Source of the DNA: Parasporobacterium sp.
GTDB lineage: Bacteria; Bacillota; Clostridia; Lachnospirales; Lachnospiraceae
DNA length: 34,140 nucleotides
Assembly (NCBI GenBank): GCA_017510065.1
Contig: JAFWOB010000152.1
Location: 1 to 34,140, forward strand
Reading direction: 5' to 3'
This document shows, piece after piece, positions 21,843 to 30,944 of this stretch. The notes under the pieces are model-generated. The model was given only the letters and a program-made list of their open reading frames with translations. It was not told where the DNA came from and did no database searches. The number at the start of each line of letters is the position of its first letter. Position 1 is the stretch's first letter. The position numbers and the translations under genes were made by a program.

Positions 21843-22765
21843 TACTGCTGCACCTCCTTCTTACGTGTTGCACGGAGCTGGATGATGCCGATCAGGGCGA
21901 CCAGGATGAAGAAGAGCACAGCTTTGGCCTGTGCAGTTCCTCTTGCGTTGGCGTTTTGCCCGTAGAACGTATTGTAGATATTGAGTGCCAGCATTTCCGT
22001 GGATTTGATCTGCGTGAACAGTCCGTTTTCAAATGTGGAAATGATCGGTGCACCGCCTGTCAGTGCCAGGTTCTGGTCAAACAGCTTGAAGCCGTTGGTC
22101 AGGGACAGGAATGTACAGATGGTGATGGAAGGCATGACATTCGGGATCGTAACGCGGAACAAAGTCTGCATCTTGCTGGCTCCGTCAATCTTGGATGCCT
22201 CTATAATGTCTTCCGGAACCGCCTGAAGTCCGGCGATGTAAATGATCATCATATATCCGATCTGCTGCCACAGCATCAGGATGATCAGTCCCCAGAATCC
22301 GAGCGAGGAATCCAGAACGATCGAAGTGCCGAAATTGATCAGGATGCCGTCAAAGATCATAGACCAGATATATCCCAGAACGATACCGCCGATCAGGTTC
22401 GGCATGAAGAACACGGTCCGGAAGATATTGGTTCCCCGGATATTCTGCGTCAGCAGATAGGCTGCCGTGAACGCCAGAACATTGATCAGTATCAGCGATA
22501 CGACGGCAAACAGAGCCGTATACCAGAAGGAGTGCATAAAGGTGGGATCCGAAAGGGCTTTCAGATAGTTGCCGAAGCCGATCACTTTTGCATCACTGGT
22601 TGTTGTAAATTTACAGAAAGAAAGATAGATGCCGTGAATAAACGGCCACACAAAGCCGATGGCGAATGCCAGCACGACCGGCAGCAGAAATAGCGGAGAC
22701 CACCGCCTGATCGGACGGATGATCAGCTTGCTGCTTACCGCTGCTGAGCTTCTTTTCTTTTTCAT
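21842..22765 (-). CDS. Sugar ABC transporter permease, MalF type
   Basis: This is the partner membrane subunit of the CUT1 importer. The 307-residue protein has a basic N-terminus, six membrane helices and the EAA coupling loop (IIEASKIDGASKMQTLFRVTIPNVMP). It lacks the large periplasmic insert of enteric MalF, as is usual in Firmicutes. The start follows GGGAGGTG. It is separated from the binding-protein gene by 133 bases that contain overlapping hairpins, which may lower permease output relative to the binding protein. Confidence 0.94.
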   Translation of the reverse strand: MKKKRSSAAVSSKLIIRPIRRWSPLFLLPVVLAFAIGFVWPFIHGIYLSFCKFTTTSDAKVIGFGNYLKALSDPTFMHSFWYTALFAVVSLILINVLAFTAAYLLTQNIRGTNIFRTVFFMPNLIGGIVLGYIWSMIFDGILINFGTSIVLDSSLGFWGLIILMLWQQIGYMMIIYIAGLQAVPEDIIEASKIDGASKMQTLFRVTIPNVMPSITICTFLSLTNGFKLFDQNLALTGGAPIISTFENGLFTQIKSTEMLALNIYNTFYGQNANARGTAQAKAVLFFILVALIGIIQLRATRKKEVQQ

Positions 22766-22804
22766 AATCCTTAAACACCTCCCTGTAAGAATGATTCAAA
22801 GTCT

Positions 22805-22887
22805 GCTCCGCATTGATATGATCTGTATCTTCCGGAAGGGATACATTTCATATCAATACGGAGCAATCCCGAAAGATTGCTCCGTAT
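22805..22887 (-). repeat. Overlapping hairpins between binding-protein and permease genes
   Basis: Two alternative stem-loops share one strand. Hairpin A is a perfect 13-bp stem (22856-22868 with 22875-22887) with a 6-base loop, 11 bases after the binding-protein stop. Hairpin B pairs 22805-22829 with 22840-22864 (22 of 25 positions) around a TTCCGGAA-containing loop. The segment 22856-22864, with the word CGGAGC, is used by both, so A and B cannot form together. No T run follows either stem in the operon direction. Likely roles are 3'-end protection of the binding-protein message and partial polarity; a regulated switch is possible. Confidence 0.85.
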
Positions 22888-22898
22888 GAAAAAACGGA

Positions 22899-24179
22899 TT
22901 ATTCGTTTGCAGCAGCGTACTGAGCAGCCCAGCCCTGTACGAATGCAGCTTCGACCATAGCCCAGTCTCCTCCGTTGTCGTACTGGTTCATAGCGGATAC
23001 AACACCTGCTCTCCAGTCGTCTACGTTCGGAGTATAGTTGAATGCCCATGTCATAACATACTTGCCGGCATTGGAGTATTCATTTGCCTGTGCCAGGAAT
23101 ACGTTGGTGGATTCAGCAGCATTCTTATACGGCATAGCGCCGAAGGTTGCAACTGCATCTTCGGAACCTGCTGTTACCAGCCAGTACATGAAATCCAATG
23201 TAGCTTGGATATCAGCTTCAGAAGCTTTGGCGTTAACAGCCCAGCAGTTTTCTGTACCGCAGTTGAGGCCGGCTTCTTCTTCACCTTCCACACCGCCGTA
23301 GAACGGGATCATAGCCAGGGTTGCAGGATCAAGACCATAGGTCTCGGTCAGAGCACCGAACTCCCAGTTGCCGTTCTGATAGAAAACAGCCTGCTTGTTG
23401 CCGAATTCAGCTTCTGCATCAAATCCGCCGGTAGCAAGAGCAGCTTTGTCGGTAGCGGTATCGGTGGTGTAAAGATCCCACAGGTTCTTGAAGTTCTCAA
23501 GATATGCGCCTGTGATTTCTGCAGGAGTATCTGTCCAGCCGCCTGCATCTCTTGACTCGTAGAACAGGTCAAGGTTTGCAAGATGTCCGGAGAATCTCCA
23601 GCTGGAGCTGTCATCCATGCCTGAAGATGTGAAAGCGTCAAATCCCAGTTCTTCAGCACGTGCATGAATATCATCTGCAACGGCTTTCAGGGTTTCGAAG
23701 TTGGTGATCTCATCCAGGCTGTGGCCTGCTGCTTCCAGAAGTTCTTTGTTGACGATGATGCCGAAGCATTCATAGCAGTAACCGATGGAGCAGAGCTTGC
23801 CGTCAGCGTCATACAGATTGTATGCATCGGTATTTAATTCTTCTGCAACAGGAGTTCCTGTCAGGTCATAGCAGTAATCTCCCCATGTCTGGACGCCCGC
23901 CTGATTGCCTACCACAAACAGGGTCGGAGCAGAGGATTTGTCCATCTCAGAAGTTAATGTCTGGCTGTAAGTTCCGCTTGCAGCAGTAACGACCTTGACC
24001 GGAACACCGGTCTCTTCGGTATACTTGGTAGCGATCGCCTGAAGAGCTTCATCAGACTCCGGCTTGAAGTTCAGCCAGTAAACACTGCCTTCCGGGGCGG
24101 CATCGCCTGCAGATACCGTCAGTGCAAATGACGGGATAACCAACATGCAGGCCAAAAGAATTGCTAATACTTTTTTCAT
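22899..24179 (-). CDS. Sugar ABC transporter substrate-binding protein
   Basis: This 426-residue extracytoplasmic binding protein of the CUT1 type captures an oligosaccharide for the importer. It has a signal peptide ending in TVSA before Gly25. The body has the expected layout, with KVVTAASGTYSQTLTSEM, NWEFGALTETYG, and a C-terminal WRAGVVSAMNQYDNGGDW. The usual lipobox is missing: the only early Cys (Cys11) is inside the hydrophobic core and the cleavage site looks like signal peptidase I. Such proteins in Gram-positives are normally lipid-anchored, so this one may be free or held by its permease. The ATG follows AAGGAG. Substrate is inferred as maltodextrin from malQ nearby, not from the protein itself. 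Confidence 0.92.
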   Translation of the reverse strand: MKKVLAILLACMLVIPSFALTVSAGDAAPEGSVYWLNFKPESDEALQAIATKYTEETGVPVKVVTAASGTYSQTLTSEMDKSSAPTLFVVGNQAGVQTWGDYCYDLTGTPVAEELNTDAYNLYDADGKLCSIGYCYECFGIIVNKELLEAAGHSLDEITNFETLKAVADDIHARAEELGFDAFTSSGMDDSSSWRFSGHLANLDLFYESRDAGGWTDTPAEITGAYLENFKNLWDLYTTDTATDKAALATGGFDAEAEFGNKQAVFYQNGNWEFGALTETYGLDPATLAMIPFYGGVEGEEEAGLNCGTENCWAVNAKASEADIQATLDFMYWLVTAGSEDAVATFGAMPYKNAAESTNVFLAQANEYSNAGKYVMTWAFNYTPNVDDWRAGVVSAMNQYDNGGDWAMVEAAFVQGWAAQYAAANE

Positions 24180-24195
24180 GTTTTTTCTCCTTTTC

Positions 24196-24235
24196 CTACT
24201 AGTAGTTTTTATTCTGCGGATCGCTCCGTTAGAAT
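24196..24235 (-). other. Short palindromes between ATPase and binding-protein genes
   Basis: The 71-base gap holds a perfect palindrome CTACTAGTAG (24196-24205), just upstream of the binding-protein ribosome site. It also holds an imperfect hairpin with ATTCT/AGAAT ends and an inner CGGA/TCCG stem (24211-24235). No good separate promoter is seen, so the genes are probably cotranscribed and these elements may shape mRNA processing. Confidence 0.5.
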
Positions 24236-24250
24236 CGTTTTATATGGATC

Positions 24251-25423
24251 TTACCATTCCAGGTTCTTTCCGGTCTCCGGATCAAACACATGGGCGTTGC
24301 TGCCGGAGAAAGTCAGATGTACGGTCGTACCGATCGGGAACCGGTTGATCTGGCCTGTCTCATTAGCTGCGATGGCAACAATATCCTTACCGGAAGAGCT
24401 GATATGCAGATGAGTGGAGGATCCCATCAGCTCGGCCACATCGATGGTGCCTTCAATACCGGTTTCGTCAAGGACCAGATGCTCCGGTCTTACGCCGAGA
24501 GTGATAGCCTGATCTTTTACGTCATTTGCGGCAAGACGCTGGTTTTTGGCATCGGACAAGTCCACTTTGAGACCGCCGGCATCTACCGCATATTTGTCTC
24601 CGGATCTGGTCAGGCGCGCATCAAACAGGTTCATCTGCGGCGTGCCGATAAAACTTGCCACGAACAGATTGGACGGATGATCAAATACCTGCTGCGGTGT
24701 TCCGATCTGCTGGATCACACCGTCCTTCATGATGACGATCCGGTCTCCCAGGGTCATGGCCTCTGTCTGGTCGTGGGTGACATAGATGAATGTTGTATTG
24801 ATCCTCTGGCGCAGTTTGATGATCTCTGCACGCATCTGGTTTCTGAGTTTTGCGTCCAGGTTGGACAGGGGCTCATCCATCAGGAAAACGGCAGGATCCC
24901 GGACGATGGCACGTCCGATGGCAACACGCTGCCGCTGACCGCCGGAAAGAGCTTTGGGCTTTCTGTCAAGATACTGGGTAATATCCAGGATCTCCGCAGC
25001 TTCACGTACCTTCCTGTCGATCTCTTCCTTCGAGGTCTTTTTCAGTTTCAGGGAGAACGCCATATTGTCGTAAACAGACATATGCGGATACAGGGCATAG
25101 CTCTGGAAGACCATGGCAATATCCCTGTCCTTCGGTTCCACGTCATTGACCAGTCTGTCTCCGATGTATAATTCTCCGCCGGAAATATCTTCCAGGCCGG
25201 CGATCATACGGAGCGTTGTGGATTTGCCGCAGCCGGAAGGACCGACCAGAACGATGAATTCCTTATCTTCGATCTCCAGGTTGAAATCCTGTACTGCAAC
25301 CACACCTTCATCAGTCACGAGAAGGTGCCCGGTCTTGTGCTCGGGCTCTGCTTTTTTCTTCTTGCTTTTTTTGACAGAATTCGGGTATACCTTTTTAATG
25401 TTTTTGAGAATAACTTTCGCCAT
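24251..25423 (-). CDS. Sugar ABC transporter ATP-binding protein (MsmX/UgpC type)
   Basis: This 390-residue ATPase energises the CUT1 importer. It has Walker A GPSGCGKST, the Q-loop VFQSYALYPHM, the signature LSGGQRQR, Walker B VFLMDEPLSNLDAK and the H-loop VTHDQ. A C-terminal regulatory domain contains LGVRPEHL. An insertion of about 25 residues, rich in Lys (KKSKKKKAEPEHK), sits between the first strand and VVAVQDFNLEI; I recall similar inserts in other Lachnospiraceae homologues. The ATG at 25423 follows GGGAGGTC; an ATG 15 bases upstream overlaps that ribosome site. It is the first gene of the operon, so the system seems to have a dedicated ATPase rather than a shared one. Confidence 0.94.
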   Translation of the reverse strand: MAKVILKNIKKVYPNSVKKSKKKKAEPEHKTGHLLVTDEGVVAVQDFNLEIEDKEFIVLVGPSGCGKSTTLRMIAGLEDISGGELYIGDRLVNDVEPKDRDIAMVFQSYALYPHMSVYDNMAFSLKLKKTSKEEIDRKVREAAEILDITQYLDRKPKALSGGQRQRVAIGRAIVRDPAVFLMDEPLSNLDAKLRNQMRAEIIKLRQRINTTFIYVTHDQTEAMTLGDRIVIMKDGVIQQIGTPQQVFDHPSNLFVASFIGTPQMNLFDARLTRSGDKYAVDAGGLKVDLSDAKNQRLAANDVKDQAITLGVRPEHLVLDETGIEGTIDVAELMGSSTHLHISSSGKDIVAIAANETGQINRFPIGTTVHLTFSGSNAHVFDPETGKNLEW

Positions 25424-25473
25424 TTTTTGACCTCCCACTGCCTGTCGGATATTTGATATTTAAATCACGAAAC

Positions 25474-25502
25474 ATTATATCTCCAAACATCTCACAAAAC
25501 AA
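25474..25502 (-). promoter_or_regulatory. Promoter of the sugar ABC operon
   Basis: Minus strand: TTGTTT (25502-25497), 17-base spacer, perfect TATAAT (25479-25474). The leader is about 45 bases. Upstream lies AT-rich DNA with the inverted repeat TAATTT-agc-AAATTA (25520-25534), which could be an UP element or an operator for this promoter. Confidence 0.75.
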
Positions 25503-25571
25503 CACGAAAATATCGGTAATAATTTAGCAAATTACACAAAATAAGCGGGGAAGGTTTAGCCTCTTGTCTTG

Positions 25572-25600
25572 TTTTCATTTGCAGGTATCAATGATAAAAT
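25572..25600 (+). promoter_or_regulatory. Promoter of pyruvate carboxylase
   Basis: TTTTCA (25572-25577), 17-base spacer, TAAAAT (25595-25600) with TG in the extended -10 position. It lies about 75 bases before the start codon. It is divergent from the ABC operon promoter; the 242 bases between the two reading frames hold no other gene. Confidence 0.6.
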
Positions 25601-25680
25601 TATCTTATTATAGAAGGGTTTGGCAGCATACCAGGAGTGTATCTGCGTGTGCTATTTTCGCTTATTGGAGGATAATGAAA

Positions 25681-28600
25681 ATGGAAGTAAAAAAGATCAG
25701 AAAAGTACTGGTAGCGAACCGGGGCGAGATTGCCACAAGGATCATCCGTGCCTGTTTTGACCTGGGGATCAGTACCGTTGCCATTTATTCAAAGGAAGAT
25801 ATTTACAGTGAGCACAGGATCAAAGCTGACGAAGCGTACATGATCGGAGAGAGCCTGAGCCCTCTCGGCGCTTATCTGGCTATTGATGAGATTGTGGATC
25901 TCGCAAAAAGGAAACATGTTGACGCAATCCATCCGGGTTATGGTTTCTTAAGTGAAAACGCAGCTTTTGCGAAGGCCTGTGAAGACGCGGGCATCAAGTT
26001 CATCGGTCCGGATTCTACTGTTCTGGGTCAGATGGGCGATAAGCTGTCTGCCAAGGAGATGGCGATCCGGTGCAATGTCCCGATCATTCCCGGAAGTACG
26101 GAACCGTTAAAAGACGGTAAGGAAGCCCTTGAGAAAGCGATTGAATATGGCTTTCCGGTAATCCTGAAAGCTGCTTCCGGAGGAGGCGGCAGGGGCATGC
26201 GTGCCTGCTTTAAGGAAGAAGAAGTGGAACCTGCTTTTGAACTGGTCCGTTCCGAAGCCAAGAAAGCCTTCGGCAATGATGATATCTTTATTGAAAAATT
26301 CCTGGTGGAGCCTAAGCATATCGAGGTTCAGATCCTGGCAGATGAACACGGAAATGTAGTTCATCTGTATGAGCGTGACTGCTCCCTCCAGAGAAGATAC
26401 CAGAAGGTAGTCGAGTATACGCCGGCATGGTCTCTTCCGGTGGAAGTCCGGGAAGCTATCTGTGCCGATGCGGTAAAGATCGCAAAGGAAGTCGGCTATA
26501 CCAATGCGGGTACTGTGGAATTCCTGGTCGACAAGTCCGGCGCCCACTATTTTATCGAAATGAATCCCAGGATCCAGGTAGAGCATACCGTTACGGAAAT
26601 GGTTACAGGTATTGACCTGGTACGGGCGCAGATCATCGTGGCATCCGGATATCCGCTGTCCCATCCGATGATCGGGATCAACAGCCAGGAGGATGTCACA
26701 ACAAGAGGATATGCGATCCAGTGCCGTATCACAACAGAAGATCCGGCCAACAATTTTGCTCCCGATACCGGCAAGATCACGGCATATCGTGCCTGCGGCG
26801 GCAACGGCATCCGCCTGGACGGCGCTAACACCTACGTCGGCTCGGAGATCACTCCCTATTATGACAGCCTTCTGGTAAAGGTAACCTGCTTTGACTCGAC
26901 GTTTGACGGCGCGGCGCGCAAAGCTCTCCGGGCTCTTCGGGAGACTACGATCCGCGGGGTCAAGACCAATGTGGGATTCATCAGCAACATCCTGCGTCAT
27001 GAGCGGTTCCTGTCCGGCATGTGCTATACGAAATTTATTGATGAGACGCCGGAACTGTTCGATCTGCCGGACAGCAAGGACAGAGCCACCAAGATGCTCA
27101 AATATATCGGCAACATCTGCGTGAACGACCCGCTGGCGGGCAGCAAGATGTTCGATACGCCGAGATTTGTCAAAACATCCGGAGAACCGCCGAAGGACGG
27201 CCTGAAACAGCTTCTGGATAAAGAGGGACCGGAAGCGGTCAAACAGTATGTTCTTGATCAGAAACGTCTGATGGTAACAGATACCACCATGCGGGATGCA
27301 CAGCAGAGCCTCCTTGCCACAAGGCTTCGTACCCGTGATATGGTAAAAGGTGCCGATGCCATGGCAGAGATCCTGGCTGACTGCTTCTCCCTGGAAATGT
27401 GGGGCGGCGCTACTTTTGATACGGCGTACCGGTTCCTGTATGAGTCTCCCTGGGAGAGACTGGATCTGCTGCGGGAGAAGATCCCGAACATTCCGTTCCA
27501 GATGCTGCTCAGAGGTTCCAATCTTCTTGGGTATTCCAGCTATCCGGACAATGAAGTCCGCAGATTCATTGAACAGTCTGCCAAAGGCGGCATCGATGTA
27601 TTCCGTGTCTTTGATTCCCTGAACTGGATCCCGAATATGGAAGTTGCAATGGATGAAGTCCTGAAACAGAACAAGATCCTGGAAGCCACCATGTGTTATA
27701 CCGGTGATATCTCCGATCCTTCAAAGGACAAATATACGCTCGAGTATTATGTCAACATGGCAAAGGAACTGGAGAAGAGGGGAGCGCATTTCCTGGCGAT
27801 CAAGGATATGTCCGGTCTTCTGAAACCGTACGCAGCCGCGAAACTGGTGAAGACACTGAAGCAGGAAGTCGGTCTTCCGATCCATCTGCATACCCATGAC
27901 ACTGCCGGCAACCAGGTTGCAGCCTGCATCATGGCAGCGGAAGCGGGCGTGGATATCGTGGACCTGGCGATCTCTTCCATGTCCAGTCTCACCAGCCAGC
28001 CTTCCCTGAACTCGGTCGTCACTGCCCTGCAGGGAACAGAACGGGATACGGGATTTGATATCCGCAGACTGGAAGCTCTTTCCGAATACTGGGAGGATAT
28101 CAGGGGACGCTATGACACCTTTGAGTCGGATCTGAAGACTCCATTGACAGATATTTACCGGTATGAGATTCCGGGCGGCCAGTATACCAATCTCCGTCCG
28201 CAGGTACAGAGCCTGGGTCTCGGCCATCGGTTCAACGAAGTCCGTGAAATGTTTGTGACCGTCAACCAGATGCTGGGCGATATCGTAAAAGTTACGCCTT
28301 CTTCCAAGATGGTGGGTGACCTGGCGATCTTTATGGTACAGAACGACCTGACGCCGGATAATATTGTAGAAAAAGGAGAGGCTTTATCCTTCCCCGATAG
28401 TGTGGTAAGCTATTTCAAGGGAATGATGGGACAGCCTGCCTGGGGTTTTCCGGAGGACATCCGAAAAGTAGTCCTGAAAGGCGAAGAGCCGATCAGCTGC
28501 CGCCCCGGGGATCTTCTGTCTCCTATAGACTTTGATTCTGTCAGGGAACATCTGAAAGAATTTAAAGAGGAAAAGGATATCACAGACAGAGATCTTGTCA

Positions 28601-29112
28601 GCTGGGTCATGTTCCCGAAGGTGCTGGAAGACTTTTACAAAAAGCGCAGAGAGTACGGGTATATCACAAGGCTCGGCAGTCATGTGTTCTTCCACGGACT
28701 GGCAGAAGGCGAGACCAATAAGGTCAATATCGAAGACGGCAAGACCCTGGTCATCAAATATCTCGGCAAGGGCGATGTTCACAAAGATGGTACCAGAACG
28801 GTGCATTTCGAACTGAATGGTTCGCTCAGGGATGTGGACGTACTGGATAATACCGCATCCCAGAATGTGGTGAAGGTTCCGATGGCGGATCCTACGGACA
28901 AGAGCCAGGTCGGTGCTTCGATCCCTGGCGCTGTCTCCAAGATCAATGTCAAGGTCGGCGATACGATCGAAGAGAACCAGGCACTGGCCGTTGTGGAAGC
29001 CATGAAGATGGAGACCAGCGTGGTCGCCCGTATGACAGGCGTGGTAGAAGAGATCCTGATCTCCGAAGGCGATACCGTAAAAGCCGGCCAGCTTCTCATG
29101 AAGATCAAATAA
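25681..29112 (+). CDS. pyc: Pyruvate carboxylase
   Basis: This biotin enzyme carboxylates pyruvate to oxaloacetate using ATP and bicarbonate, feeding aspartate synthesis and the reductive branch to succinate. The single 1143-residue chain has all domains: an N-terminal biotin carboxylase (KVLVANRGEIATRI at the start, Gly-rich ATP loop SGGGGRGMR near 165, IEMNPRIQVEHTVTE near 295); the carboxyltransferase (DTTMRDAQQSLLATR from about 535, metal ligands in HLHTHDTAGN near 740); the allosteric linker; and the C-terminal biotinyl domain with biotin-accepting Lys1109 in EAMKME. The ATG at 25681 is 9 bases after GGAGG; the in-frame ATG at 25675 is too close to it. DUF3048 follows after 21 bases. Confidence 0.97.
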   Translation: MEVKKIRKVLVANRGEIATRIIRACFDLGISTVAIYSKEDIYSEHRIKADEAYMIGESLSPLGAYLAIDEIVDLAKRKHVDAIHPGYGFLSENAAFAKACEDAGIKFIGPDSTVLGQMGDKLSAKEMAIRCNVPIIPGSTEPLKDGKEALEKAIEYGFPVILKAASGGGGRGMRACFKEEEVEPAFELVRSEAKKAFGNDDIFIEKFLVEPKHIEVQILADEHGNVVHLYERDCSLQRRYQKVVEYTPAWSLPVEVREAICADAVKIAKEVGYTNAGTVEFLVDKSGAHYFIEMNPRIQVEHTVTEMVTGIDLVRAQIIVASGYPLSHPMIGINSQEDVTTRGYAIQCRITTEDPANNFAPDTGKITAYRACGGNGIRLDGANTYVGSEITPYYDSLLVKVTCFDSTFDGAARKALRALRETTIRGVKTNVGFISNILRHERFLSGMCYTKFIDETPELFDLPDSKDRATKMLKYIGNICVNDPLAGSKMFDTPRFVKTSGEPPKDGLKQLLDKEGPEAVKQYVLDQKRLMVTDTTMRDAQQSLLATRLRTRDMVKGADAMAEILADCFSLEMWGGATFDTAYRFLYESPWERLDLLREKIPNIPFQMLLRGSNLLGYSSYPDNEVRRFIEQSAKGGIDVFRVFDSLNWIPNMEVAMDEVLKQNKILEATMCYTGDISDPSKDKYTLEYYVNMAKELEKRGAHFLAIKDMSGLLKPYAAAKLVKTLKQEVGLPIHLHTHDTAGNQVAACIMAAEAGVDIVDLAISSMSSLTSQPSLNSVVTALQGTERDTGFDIRRLEALSEYWEDIRGRYDTFESDLKTPLTDIYRYEIPGGQYTNLRPQVQSLGLGHRFNEVREMFVTVNQMLGDIVKVTPSSKMVGDLAIFMVQNDLTPDNIVEKGEALSFPDSVVSYFKGMMGQPAWGFPEDIRKVVLKGEEPISCRPGDLLSPIDFDSVREHLKEFKEEKDITDRDLVSWVMFPKVLEDFYKKRREYGYITRLGSHVFFHGLAEGETNKVNIEDGKTLVIKYLGKGDVHKDGTRTVHFELNGSLRDVDVLDNTASQNVVKVPMADPTDKSQVGASIPGAVSKINVKVGDTIEENQALAVVEAMKMETSVVARMTGVVEEILISEGDTVKAGQLLMKIK

Positions 29113-29133
29113 AAAATGGTAAAGGAAAAGTCT

Positions 29134-30303
29134 ATGAAAAAATTACTGTCATTACTGATCGCTGTAACAATGTTGTTTGTCACCTGCGCCGGCAGTCTCA
29201 TGACGGTCTGTGCGGAAGAAGCACCGAAAGCTTCTGTGGTCACATCCAGAAGCGGAGAGGACGCTCCTGCTGAAGAGGATGTTCAGGAAACGGCTGTTCC
29301 GGAACCTGAATACATCGGGGAAGAGACGGAAGAGCCGTACAATGTAAATCCCCTTACGGGTATTGCGGATCTGGATGAGGCTGCTGTCGGCAAGAGACCT
29401 GTGGCGGTTATGATCAACAACCATCCAAACAGCTATCCGCAGCTGAATATCAGTCAGGCGGACGTGATCTTTGAAGTGGTGGTGGAACATACCCTGACCC
29501 GGTTTATGGCCCTGTTTGCGGACTACAACAATGTTCCCAATCTGTGTTCTGTCAGAAGCTACCGGTATTATTTCCCGGCAATCTCCAATGGATTTGATGC
29601 TTATTATATCCACTGGGGGGAAGACATGACCATGATGTGGTATTATGAGGAACTGAACCTGGATTCCTATGACGGACTGTCTAATACTTATCTGTTTGGA
29701 CGCGATCAGAACAGGCTGGATGCAGGGTATGATCTGGAGCATACTTCCACATTCTATGGTACTTTACTGCCGGATCAGCTGGCGGCGGACGGCAAACGAA
29801 CGGATCTGGACGAAGCACATCAGGGACCGGCATTCCGGTTCGTCCCCTATGGGACGGTCAGGATCCCGGGAGAGGAAACCTGTAATTTCATCGATATTCA
29901 GTTCGGAGAACAGACCGGGCAGTTTACCTATGATCCGGAAAGCGGCCTGTATCTGAAATATGCCAATACCGAGCCCCAGATCGACGGCATGAACGGCGAG
30001 CAGCTGTCCTTTGAAAATGTCCTCACCCTTGAAACGCTGATCATTGACCGGGAAGACGAAGCGGACAGAAAACTTCTGAATGTTTTCGGCGGACTGGATG
30101 AAAGCTATGCAGTCGGATATTATGCCTCTGAAGGACATGTCCAGAAGATCAGATGGGCCAAGGAAGATGAGAGTGCAAGGCTGAAATTCTACGATGAAGC
30201 CGGCAATGAGATCGACATCAACCGGGGCAAAACTTATATCGCATTTACGTATCCCGGAAGCATCACTGTTTCGGATACCATTCCGGAAGAATATCTTTGG
30301 TAA
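29134..30303 (+). CDS. Exported DUF3048-domain protein (YerB-like)
   Basis: The 389-residue protein has a signal peptide (about 1-28, ending TVCA before EEAPK) and an acidic Pro/Glu linker to about 70. It then has the DUF3048 domain, with NVNPLTGIADLDEAAVGKRPVAVMINNH, ISQADVIFEVVVEHTLTRFMALF and a C-terminal half with NRGKTYIAF. YerB-type relatives are surface proteins of unknown function and are often lipoproteins; no proper lipobox is visible here. The ATG at 29134 follows AAAGGAAAAG. It is 21 bases after pyruvate carboxylase and probably cotranscribed with it, although a functional link is not evident. Confidence 0.88.
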   Translation: MKKLLSLLIAVTMLFVTCAGSLMTVCAEEAPKASVVTSRSGEDAPAEEDVQETAVPEPEYIGEETEEPYNVNPLTGIADLDEAAVGKRPVAVMINNHPNSYPQLNISQADVIFEVVVEHTLTRFMALFADYNNVPNLCSVRSYRYYFPAISNGFDAYYIHWGEDMTMMWYYEELNLDSYDGLSNTYLFGRDQNRLDAGYDLEHTSTFYGTLLPDQLAADGKRTDLDEAHQGPAFRFVPYGTVRIPGEETCNFIDIQFGEQTGQFTYDPESGLYLKYANTEPQIDGMNGEQLSFENVLTLETLIIDREDEADRKLLNVFGGLDESYAVGYYASEGHVQKIRWAKEDESARLKFYDEAGNEIDINRGKTYIAFTYPGSITVSDTIPEEYLW

Positions 30304-30337
30304 GAATCGGAATAGAACTTAAGACAATTCAGAACAA

Positions 30338-30371
30338 GATGGGCGGATTACATTATTCGCCCATCCGTTTT
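30338..30371 (+). terminator. Weak terminator after the DUF3048 gene
   Basis: An 8-bp perfect stem (GATGGGCG with CGCCCATC) with a 12-base loop, followed by CGTTTTAT. The T run is short, so read-through into gtrA, which starts 17 bases later, is likely. Confidence 0.6.
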
Positions 30372-30387
30372 ATCAGTCGGATACGAT

Positions 30388-30798
30388 ATGGAGACCATAA
30401 AAAGACTTTGGACCAAATATAAAGAATACATCCTGTATCTGGTTTTCGGAGGCCTGACGACATTGGTCAGCTGGCTCTCCTTTTATCTGTGTACCCATGT
30501 GATCGTCATGGATGTTGTGCCGGCCAATGTGATTTCCTGGATTCTGGCAGTGGCATTTGCCTACGTGACAAACCGAAAATGGGTTTTTGAAAGCCGTGCC
30601 CGCGGGGGCAGAAAGATCCTTCGGGAGGCTGCGGAATTTACAGCAGGAAGAGTATTGACCCTGGTCATTGAAACGGCATTTCTGTGGTTTACCGTGGACG
30701 TGATCGGTTGGAACGATCTTTTGATGAAGGTCATCATCAGTATCGTTGTCGTGATCCTCAATTATGTGATCAGCAAGCTGTTTGTGTTTCGGAAATAA
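30388..30798 (+). CDS. GtrA-family membrane protein
   Basis: This is a small integral-membrane protein of 136 residues with four membrane helices. It has the family features YLVFGGLTTLVSWLSFYL in helix 1, WILAVAFAYVTNRKWVF between helices 2 and 3, and the C-terminal VIISIVVVILNYVISKLFVF. GtrA proteins are linked to polyprenyl-phosphate-sugar flipping or cell-surface polysaccharide synthesis. No glycosyltransferase accompanies it here. The ribosome site is weak (GGATACG), and the gene may depend on read-through from the DUF3048 transcript. Confidence 0.9.
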   Translation: METIKRLWTKYKEYILYLVFGGLTTLVSWLSFYLCTHVIVMDVVPANVISWILAVAFAYVTNRKWVFESRARGGRKILREAAEFTAGRVLTLVIETAFLWFTVDVIGWNDLLMKVIISIVVVILNYVISKLFVFRK

Positions 30799-30853
30799 GT
30801 CTCATCCTTGTGGAATGTGCTCATAAATACACGGACTGCTGCGATTTCATTTG

Positions 30854-30909
30854 TTGAAAAGTCCTATATCGAATGCTATAATAAAACCGGTTTGGTTTTG
30901 GTAAACCGG
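30854..30909 (+). promoter_or_regulatory. Strong promoter and leader hairpin of the 960-residue secreted protein
   Basis: TTGAAA (30854-30859), 17-base spacer, perfect TATAAT (30877-30882) with TG in the extended -10 position. A stem-loop (CCGGTTT 30887-30893 with AAACCGG 30903-30909) lies at or just after the start point, followed by an AGGAGGG ribosome site. The combination predicts high expression with a protected 5' end. Confidence 0.85.
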
Positions 30910-30944
30910 GAGATATTCATTATTATATTTTATAGGAGGGAACT

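Noticed and set aside
24251-25423. The Lys-rich insertion in the ABC ATPase as a sign of a frameshift or assembly error
   Set aside because: The frame continues cleanly on both sides into conserved motifs, and I recall similar inserts in related ATPases.
25564-25680. A longer pyruvate carboxylase starting at a TTG at 25564
   Set aside because: The extension overlaps the promoter and is not family-like; GGAGG sits at the right distance from the ATG at 25681.
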